A stretch of DNA of 38,731 nucleotides, taken from contig NZ_CYPU01000008.1 in the NCBI RefSeq assembly GCF_001458195.1, positions 1 to 38,731 on the forward strand, written 5' to 3'. Positions within the stretch are counted from its first letter, which is position 1. Every line of letters begins with the position of its first letter. Both the position numbers and the translations under genes were made by a program. The notes beneath the pieces were generated by a model. The model worked only from the letters and a program-made list of their open reading frames with translations, made no database searches and was not told the DNA's origin. This document shows positions 33,159 through 38,731 of this stretch, in pieces. Origin of the DNA: Ruegeria atlantica. GTDB taxonomy: Bacteria > Pseudomonadota > Alphaproteobacteria > Rhodobacterales > Rhodobacteraceae.

Positions 33159-35078
33159 GTGAAACCTTTGAAAATGAAAATCGCGGCGATTGGCTTATGC
33201 GTATGCCTTGCATCGACCACCGCGATTGCAGCTGACGTGTCGATCACCGAGGACAATGTAAATATCGGCGCAGCGAAGTATTCCCCGTATCTCTACCGCG
33301 GGCATCCCACACAAGTTTTCTGGGGCGATACGCATTTACACACGTCTTACTCGACCGATGCAGGCATGATCGGAAATCGCCTTCCTCCTGACACTGCCTT
33401 ACGGTTCGCCAAAGGTGAGAAAGTTGTATCCTCGTCTGGCGTGGAGGCGCGCCTGATCCAGCCACTTGATTTTCTCGTCGTAGCGGATCACGCGGAGAAC
33501 CTTGGCTTGGCTGTAATGATTGAGGAGTCGGACGCGGCGCTGCTTCGCGACCGATGGGGCAAGGAAGTACACGATCTCGTCAAGGCCGGGGACAGCTATG
33601 GCGCCTATGGCAAGTGGGGCGAAGAAGGGGTGGCGACCGGCATCAACCCAATGCCAAACGTTGCGTTGCAAAGGAACATGTGGGAACGGCTCATTGATAC
33701 CGTCGAACTCCACAATGAACCGGGTGTCTTCACCTCATTGCATGCTTTTGAGTGGACCTCGTCTCCTAACGTAAAGAATCTACACCGCGTGGTTTTGTTC
33801 CGGGATGACGACGACCGTGTGAAGCTAGTGTTACCATTCTCCGCGTATGATTCCGAAGATCCAGAGGATTTGTGGAACTACCTTGAAGGTTACGAGGAGA
33901 GGACCGGCGGGCAGGTACTCGCAATCCCACATAACGGTAACTTATCTAATGGATTGATGTTTGACGTTGAGACCCGAGCTGGCGAGCCAATCGACGCGGC
34001 CTATGCAAAACGGCGGATGCGTTGGGAACCAATCTACGAGGTAACTCAGGGCAAAGGCGATGGAGAAGCGCATCCTTTCCTTTCGCCCGAGGACGAGTTC
34101 GCGGAATTCCATAACTGGGACAAAGGCGACTTTGGCTTCGAAGCAAAGACGCCCGAAATGCTGCCAAATGAATACGCCCGCAGTGCGCTGAAGCTCGGCC
34201 TGGAGCAGCAGGCAGCGCTTGGCATCAACCCTTTCAAATTCGGCATGATCGGATCGAGCGACTCCCACACTTCACTTGCCGGCACGCGTGAAGAAAACTA
34301 TTTTGGAAAATTCTCCGGGGTGGAGCCGGGCACTGGAGAATTCCGCTATGACGACGACGTTGTTTCAGATCGACGTCCAGATGGTGACGGAGGCGTTCAG
34401 GTCAAACACTGGGAGACGACGGCTGGAGCGCTGGCCGGTGTTTGGGCTCGGGAGAATACCCGAAAAGCGATATGGGACGCGATGGCCCGCAAGGAGGTAT
34501 ATGCTTCTACCGGCACGCGACCGGTGCTCAGGGTCTTCGCCGGATGGAGTTTCACGGAGGACGATGTGTTCAAGCCGGACTTTGCCACCATCGGATATGC
34601 AAGCGGTGTGCCCATGGGCGGCGACATGACCGCGGCACCCGAGGGGCGCGCGCCCAAACTGATGGTCCGCGCCTTGCGTGATCCAAATGGTGCCAACCTC
34701 GACCGGATCCAGATTGTGAAGGGTTGGCTTGATGCCAACGGAGTGTCTCAGGAACGGATATACGACGTGGCCTGCTCGGACGAACGAGCGATTTCGGACA
34801 ACAATCGCTGCGACCGCCCGGTAGGAGACACTGTCGATCTGAATACCGCGACCTATACCAACACTATTGGAGAGGCGGCATTGGCAGCCTATTGGGAAGA
34901 CCCAGATTTCGATCCGTCCAGCAGCGCCTTCTACTATGTACGCATCCTGGAAATTCCCACGCCAACGTGGCTTGCCTATGACCGTGTCAAGCTTGGCTCA
35001 GAGATTCCGGCTGAAGGCGTCTTGAAGCATCAGGAACGCGCCTACACCTCGCCGATCTGGTATACGCCAGAAGGTTGA
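33159..35078 (+). CDS. exported DUF3604 protein (PHP-like metal-dependent hydrolase)
   Basis: The ~639-residue protein has a signal peptide (MKIAAIGLCVCLASTTAIAA) and the DUF3604 pattern: VFWGDTHLHTSYSTDAGM, LDFLVVADHAENLG, HNGNLSNGLMF, GMIGSSDSHTSLAG. The HxH, DH and DxH sets resemble the metal site of the PHP phosphoesterase superfamily, suggesting a periplasmic metal-dependent hydrolase. Nothing more specific is known of the family to me. I prefer the GTG at 33159 (GGGG nine bases upstream); the ATG at 33174 is an alternative that still keeps the signal. In marine bacteria such genes often lie near sulfatases and amidohydrolases, as here. Confidence 0.85.
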   Translation: MKPLKMKIAAIGLCVCLASTTAIAADVSITEDNVNIGAAKYSPYLYRGHPTQVFWGDTHLHTSYSTDAGMIGNRLPPDTALRFAKGEKVVSSSGVEARLIQPLDFLVVADHAENLGLAVMIEESDAALLRDRWGKEVHDLVKAGDSYGAYGKWGEEGVATGINPMPNVALQRNMWERLIDTVELHNEPGVFTSLHAFEWTSSPNVKNLHRVVLFRDDDDRVKLVLPFSAYDSEDPEDLWNYLEGYEERTGGQVLAIPHNGNLSNGLMFDVETRAGEPIDAAYAKRRMRWEPIYEVTQGKGDGEAHPFLSPEDEFAEFHNWDKGDFGFEAKTPEMLPNEYARSALKLGLEQQAALGINPFKFGMIGSSDSHTSLAGTREENYFGKFSGVEPGTGEFRYDDDVVSDRRPDGDGGVQVKHWETTAGALAGVWARENTRKAIWDAMARKEVYASTGTRPVLRVFAGWSFTEDDVFKPDFATIGYASGVPMGGDMTAAPEGRAPKLMVRALRDPNGANLDRIQIVKGWLDANGVSQERIYDVACSDERAISDNNRCDRPVGDTVDLNTATYTNTIGEAALAAYWEDPDFDPSSSAFYYVRILEIPTPTWLAYDRVKLGSEIPAEGVLKHQERAYTSPIWYTPEG

Positions 35079-35136
35079 CTCCAGTTTTTTCGATTTGCGA
35101 CTGGAGATAGAACTTCGTTTAGGCTGTCAAAGCGTG

Positions 35137-35171
35137 AAAGGCGTCACCAACTGCGAGGCATCGCCTTTTTT
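35137..35171 (+). terminator. probable terminator after the DUF3604 gene
   Basis: AAAGGCG and CGCCTTT form a seven-base stem with an 18-base loop, followed by more T (six in all). It lies about 60 bases past the stop codon, between the DUF3604 gene and the IS6 remnant. Confidence 0.6.
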
Positions 35172-35294
35172 CGGCCGTTTTGGGGCTCGGAACTGACCTG
35201 CGCTGGTTTTCATCGGCGACTGTCGTCATTGAAAATTGAAGATTTGGAATTTTCGGTAGCCGGAGATAAAGGGTCGTAGATCGTAAGACAGGCC

Positions 35295-35933
35295 ATGTAC
35301 GTCCGTTTCCCCCTGTCCCTTCGCAATGTGGAAGATCTGCTGCACGAACGGGGCATCGATGTCAGCCATGAAGCCGTTAGATACTGGTGGCACCGGTTCG
35401 GCCCGATGTTTGCCGCGGAGATCCGGAATCGACGTATTGCTGGTATGAAATCAAGCAAGTGGCGTTGGCACCTGGACGAGGTTTTCGTGAAGATCAACGG
35501 AGAGCGGCACTACCTTTGGCGGGCCGTCGATCATGAAGGCGAAGTCCTGGAAAGCTTCGTCACGAAGACTCGTGACAAGAAAGCCGCGTTGAAATTCTTA
35601 AAGAAAATAATGCGCAAACACGGTCGACCTGAGGTGGTCGTCACGGACGGGCTGGCATCGTATGGCGCTGCGCTCAAAGAGATTGGCGTCGCAGACAAGC
35701 AGGAAATGGGTCGTTGGCTGAATAACCGAGTGGAGAATTCGCACCTGCCGTTTCGACGACGAGAGCGAGCCATGCTTCGCTTCCGGCGTATGCGAAGTTT
35801 GCAGAAATTCGCCGCTGTTCACGCCTCGGTCTACAATCACTTTAATCAGGAACGCAGCCTGTCAAGTCGAACGAATTTCAAACTCAACCGCGCCGCTGCT
35901 CTTGCTGAGTGGCGCGGTCTCGGTGAGGCATAA
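35295..35933 (+). pseudogene. IS6-family transposase, 5'-truncated or degenerate
   Basis: The open frame encodes 212 residues with the IS6/IS26 pattern: YVRFPLSLRNVEDLLHERGI, DVSHEAVRYWWHRFGP, WHLDEVFVKING (first Asp), VVTDGLASYG (second Asp) and NNRVENSHLPFRRRERAM (Glu). The DDE core looks intact. The N-terminal ~25 residues of the family are absent: upstream bases still read IVRQA in frame but with a stop (tag, 35278-35280) and a missing VWL-type segment. I saw no terminal inverted repeats. It may be inactive, although the methionine at 35295 could in principle start a shortened protein. Confidence 0.78.
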
Positions 35934-35945
35934 AGGGCAGTCATA

Positions 35946-37505
35946 TTGTCCTTGCAGAGACGAGTTCGAATTGGTCTGACAGCACCCACCGTTGAGCTCT
36001 ACCGCGGTCTTGCTGCCTCGGGCATTCAGCATGTGACCCCAAGGCACGAGCAAGGTGCAGGTTTTATGGCTGACGGCTATGCGCGTGTCTCAGGCAAGCC
36101 GGGCGTTGCCTTTGTGATTACAGGACCCGGCCTTACAAATACACTGACGCCGATGGCGCAGGCCCGGGCGGATTCCGTTCCGATGCTGGTGGTTTCCGGC
36201 GTCAACGAGAAGAGCACGCTAAACAAGGGTCTTGGACACTTGCATGAACTGCCCAACCAACACACGCTCGCCAAGACTGTTGCGCTGGTGTCCGAACATG
36301 TGGACCAGCCCGGTGATCTGACCGCTGCATTGGATCGCTCGTTTGCACCCTATTCCGCTGGACGCCCGGGCCCCACCCATATCCAAATCCCATTGGATAT
36401 AGCAGGGTTAGCCGCTGAAAGCGCATTGCCTTCGAAAGATCATCCTCATCAGGCACTGGACAGTGACTTAGTCCAACAAGCTGTTGACCGGCTGTCGGCC
36501 GCGCGAAAAGTCGTCATCTTGGCCGGTGGCGGAGCGAAAATGACCAGAGAAGATCTACAAACTCTGGCAGAGCGGCTCGATGCACCTGTCGTACAAACCG
36601 TAAATGCGCGCGGTTTGATGCATGGGCACCCACTGACTGTCCCCGCTAGTCCGAGCTTAAAAGCGGTCCGGACATTGATCGAAGATGCCGATTGCGTCCT
36701 CGCCTTGGGAACCGAGTTGGGCCCAACGGACTATGATATGTATGCCACGGGAGGTATGGCATCTATGTCGGGGCTCATACGAGTGGATATTTGCCCGGAT
36801 CAACTGACCCGTCACGAAGCCGCAATAGCCATAGAGGGTGACACCGATCAGGCTATTTCGTCGTTGCTGTCGGCATTGCCCGGAAAATCCAACCAGCGAG
36901 ATGGAATGGACCGCGCGAAAAGAACCCGCGCTGCGGCGTTCGAAGAGATAGGTTTGGACTACCGCGCTCAAGTCGGGATTCTGGCGGCCATACGCGCAGC
37001 AGTCCCGAATGCGCTTATTGTAGGAGACTCTACTCAGCCGATTTATGCAGGCAACCTCTACTATGACCACGACCGTCCCGGCGGTTGGTTCAATGCGGCC
37101 ACTGGATACGGAGCGCTTGGCTATGGTATTCCGGCCGCCATCGGTGCCGCGATTGCCGACCCTGAGGCGTCAGTGATTTGCATCGCTGGAGACGGAGGTG
37201 CCCAATTCTCACTGCCCGAGATCATGGCCGCAGTGGACCAAAACCTGCGCATTACCTTTGTTCTTTGGAACAATCATGGCTATGGCGAAATCGCTACTTC
37301 CATGGAAGGCGTGGGCGTCGAGGTGATCGGTTGCGACCCAACCCCACCTGACTTTGCGGCCACTGCTGCCTCGTTTGGCGTCCCCTACAAGCGCGTTCGG
37401 CAAAACCCAATAGCTGTTGCAGCTGCATTGACGGAAGCCAATGCCCAAGATGGCCCCTCGATTCTGGAAATTGATATTGCCGGGCGCCGTCCGGATCAGG
37501 AGTGA
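35946..37505 (+). CDS. 5'-truncated ThDP-dependent decarboxylase (5-guanidino-2-oxopentanoate decarboxylase-like)
   Basis: From about 35988 the sequence reads as an acetolactate-synthase-type ThDP enzyme: TVELYRGLAASGIQHVTPRH-E with the catalytic Glu, GFMADGYARVSGKPG, FVITGPGLTN, the central FAD/nucleotide-like domain, and GDGGAQFSLPE...NNHGYGE, the ThDP/Mg motif. The first ~25 residues of the family (the GVDTVFGIPG-type start) are replaced by IS6-flank sequence, and the only start is a TTG at 35946. So the gene was cut by the insertion and is probably inactive. The next gene, a dimethylargininase type only three bases away, supports a role in arginine/guanidino catabolism; the exact substrate is inferred. 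Confidence 0.72.
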   Translation: MSLQRRVRIGLTAPTVELYRGLAASGIQHVTPRHEQGAGFMADGYARVSGKPGVAFVITGPGLTNTLTPMAQARADSVPMLVVSGVNEKSTLNKGLGHLHELPNQHTLAKTVALVSEHVDQPGDLTAALDRSFAPYSAGRPGPTHIQIPLDIAGLAAESALPSKDHPHQALDSDLVQQAVDRLSAARKVVILAGGGAKMTREDLQTLAERLDAPVVQTVNARGLMHGHPLTVPASPSLKAVRTLIEDADCVLALGTELGPTDYDMYATGGMASMSGLIRVDICPDQLTRHEAAIAIEGDTDQAISSLLSALPGKSNQRDGMDRAKRTRAAAFEEIGLDYRAQVGILAAIRAAVPNALIVGDSTQPIYAGNLYYDHDRPGGWFNAATGYGALGYGIPAAIGAAIADPEASVICIAGDGGAQFSLPEIMAAVDQNLRITFVLWNNHGYGEIATSMEGVGVEVIGCDPTPPDFAATAASFGVPYKRVRQNPIAVAAALTEANAQDGPSILEIDIAGRRPDQE

Positions 37506-37508
37506 ATC

Positions 37509-38291
37509 ATGCGAAATCCCACCTTTGAATTTACCCGTGCCATAACTCGCAAGCCTGCCTCGACTGTTGCAGAAGGCCTGCGTGCCGAGGACATCGGCAG
37601 TCCTAGCCTGGACGGTATGCTGGCTGCGCATGCGGCCTATGTAAGCGCTCTGCGTAGCACCGGAGCAGAAGTCATCGAGCTTGATCCACTTGAAGCGTAC
37701 CCGGACGCCCAGTTCGTCGAGGACACTGCGCTGTGCCTACCGCAAAGTGCTATACTGATGCGACCTGGCGCGCCCTCCCGCCTAGGCGAGGTGGCAGAGA
37801 TATCGTCGACGATCCGTGCCTGTTACAACGACGTCCGCGAGATCAAAGGTCCCGGCCATATCGAAGGAGGCGACATCCTGGTGACCGGAAAGGAGATTCT
37901 GGTCGGCCGCTCGGATCGAACCGACGCTGCAGGAGTGGCCGAGCTGGCGGAAATCGCCAATGAGTGGGGCCATGCTTTGCGCGAGGTATTTACGCCTGAA
38001 GGCGTGTTGCATTTCAAGACAGATTGTTCGCTGATGGATGCCGAGACCATCCTTTCAACCAAGCGATTGGATGCGTCCGGGTGCTTTAAAGGTTACCGGG
38101 TTCTGCATGTTGCCGACGGTGAAGAAGCGGCCGCCAATGCAATACGTTTCAACAATCTGGTGCTCATGGCGGCCGGTTTCCCGCGCACTGCAGATGTTTT
38201 GGACAAGGCTGGGTATGAGGTCGTCCAAATCGACAACACCGATTGCGCCAAGTTGGATGGCGGCATGTCATGCCTGTCTCTGAGGTTTTGA
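37509..38291 (+). CDS. dimethylargininase-like amidinotransferase-superfamily hydrolase
   Basis: This 260-residue enzyme matches the DDAH group, which hydrolyses methylated arginine to citrulline and an amine. Visible landmarks are DAQFVEDTALCLP, GHIEGGDILVTGKEI-LVG, VLHFKTDCSLMD with the catalytic His, and the C-terminal DGGMSCLSLRF with the nucleophilic Cys. The acidic and His/Cys triad positions are all present and the length is normal. It starts three bases after the decarboxylase gene, whose end provides a CAGGAG ribosome site. Because that gene has lost its 5' end and promoter, this gene may now depend on read-through from the IS6 element. Confidence 0.85.
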   Translation: MRNPTFEFTRAITRKPASTVAEGLRAEDIGSPSLDGMLAAHAAYVSALRSTGAEVIELDPLEAYPDAQFVEDTALCLPQSAILMRPGAPSRLGEVAEISSTIRACYNDVREIKGPGHIEGGDILVTGKEILVGRSDRTDAAGVAELAEIANEWGHALREVFTPEGVLHFKTDCSLMDAETILSTKRLDASGCFKGYRVLHVADGEEAAANAIRFNNLVLMAAGFPRTADVLDKAGYEVVQIDNTDCAKLDGGMSCLSLRF

Positions 38292-38375
38292 TGGCAACGA
38301 AGGATCATCAGGCATAATAACCGAGTTCAGCTGGAGTGCCGAGGCTGTCCGCATGCGCACCTCACCGGTTTCCGT

Positions 38376-38490
38376 CTACCACACGTCCTCCAACAGCGCT
38401 TCCGCCGCCAACCGTCCAAATGCATTCGCCGCTTTGGGGCTTGCGCCCGAAACGAGACGGCGATCGATGTGGCATGTGGCGTCGGCCTTG
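38376..38490 (-). pseudogene. DJ-1/PfpI-family gene remnant cut by the right IS3 copy
   Basis: On the minus strand the last 37 codons before a TAG at 38376-38378 read HIDRRLVSGASPKAANAFGR and LAAEALLEDVW. This is the typical C-terminal end of DJ-1/PfpI (Hsp31-like) class I glutamine-amidotransferase-fold proteins, whose ends read (D)xxLVTGxSPxAANxxGKLAAxALL. The frame runs straight into the IS3 boundary at 38491, so the 5' part has been separated by the insertion. Confidence 0.65.
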
Positions 38491-38731
38491 TGAGCCTCCC
38501 CATTTGAATGGGCCCACCGTTAAGATTAGGAAACGGAGGACCAAGAATGGCAAACAAGCGACCGAAGCCGGAAGAAATTGTCTCGAAGTTGCGGCAGGTT
38601 GAAGTTCTGATGGGGCAAGGGATGCCGCGTCTGGATGCGATCAGACAGATCGGCGTTGTGGAGCAAACCTATTACCGCTGGCGCAAGCAATATGGCGGAA
38701 TGGGTGTAGACCAATTGAAGGAACTTAGGCG
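38491..38731 (+). mobile_element. IS3-family element, right copy (partial)
   Basis: Starts TGAGCCTCCCCATTTG at 38491 and runs off the right edge. It is the inverted copy of 271-511, with no difference seen. Its transcription points rightward, away from the window. Confidence 0.88.
38547..38731 (+). CDS. IS3-family transposase OrfA, N-terminal part
   Basis: The first 61 codons of the same OrfA as in the left copy (MANKRPKPEEIV...), with the same GGAGG seven bases before the ATG. The rest lies beyond the window. Confidence 0.88.
   Translation, partial: MANKRPKPEEIVSKLRQVEVLMGQGMPRLDAIRQIGVVEQTYYRWRKQYGGMGVDQLKELR

Overview
The window looks like an accessory, insertion-sequence-rich region from an alphaproteobacterium, most likely a marine roseobacter-type Rhodobacterales. 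This rests on moderate-to-high GC, the style of the transposases and ABC/amidohydrolase proteins, and dense genes with ATGA overlaps. It is inference; no rRNA or tRNA gene was seen. Both ends lie inside copies of the same IS3-family element in inverted orientation (1-511 minus, 38491-38731 plus; the shared 241 bp appear identical), so the whole ~38 kb segment sits between two outward-transcribed IS copies. Remnants of three more IS families (IS630, IS30, IS6) lie inside, and several host genes are broken or truncated.

Left part (0.6-4.6 kb): a small membrane protein, two class III nucleotide cyclases facing tail to tail (one membrane-anchored, one soluble), and a frameshifted DUF6653-like membrane protein gene.

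Central catabolic operon (15.25 kb down to 4.6 kb, minus strand): eight tightly packed genes in the order CocE-type serine hydrolase, Tat-exported family-5 solute-binding protein, two DppB/DppC permeases, two DppD/DppF ATPases, YtcJ-like amidohydrolase and MlrC-like M81 metallopeptidase. A divergent XRE-type regulator gene starts at 15381. Together they look like a self-contained system that imports a peptide- or amide-like compound and hydrolyses it with three different hydrolase chemistries. The substrate is unknown.

Sulfatase locus (16.7-21.1 kb): a membrane-tethered TPR protein with an N-terminal DNA-binding-like domain, divergent from a small protein, an exported arylsulfatase with an intact C-T-P-T-R maturation motif, a strong terminator and an outer-membrane beta-barrel protein. 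A membrane protein of unknown family with a nuclease-like E/D/QxK signature follows (21.3-22.4 kb), then an exported VOC protein, a four-helix membrane protein and an IS630/IS30 scrap heap (24.2-25.3 kb).

Second operon (30.3 kb down to 25.6 kb, minus strand): two exported metal-dependent amidohydrolases, a secreted GYD-like protein and an OprB-type porin (frameshifted), divergent from an AraC-family regulator. A perfect 78-bp direct repeat covers the 3' ends of both amidohydrolase genes.

Right part: an SMR (SugE-type) pump, a Crp/Fnr-family regulator divergent from an exported DUF3604 protein, an IS6 transposase that has removed the 5' end of a ThDP-dependent decarboxylase gene (guanidino-oxopentanoate decarboxylase-like), an intact dimethylargininase-like gene, and a DJ-1/PfpI gene remnant cut by the right IS3 copy.
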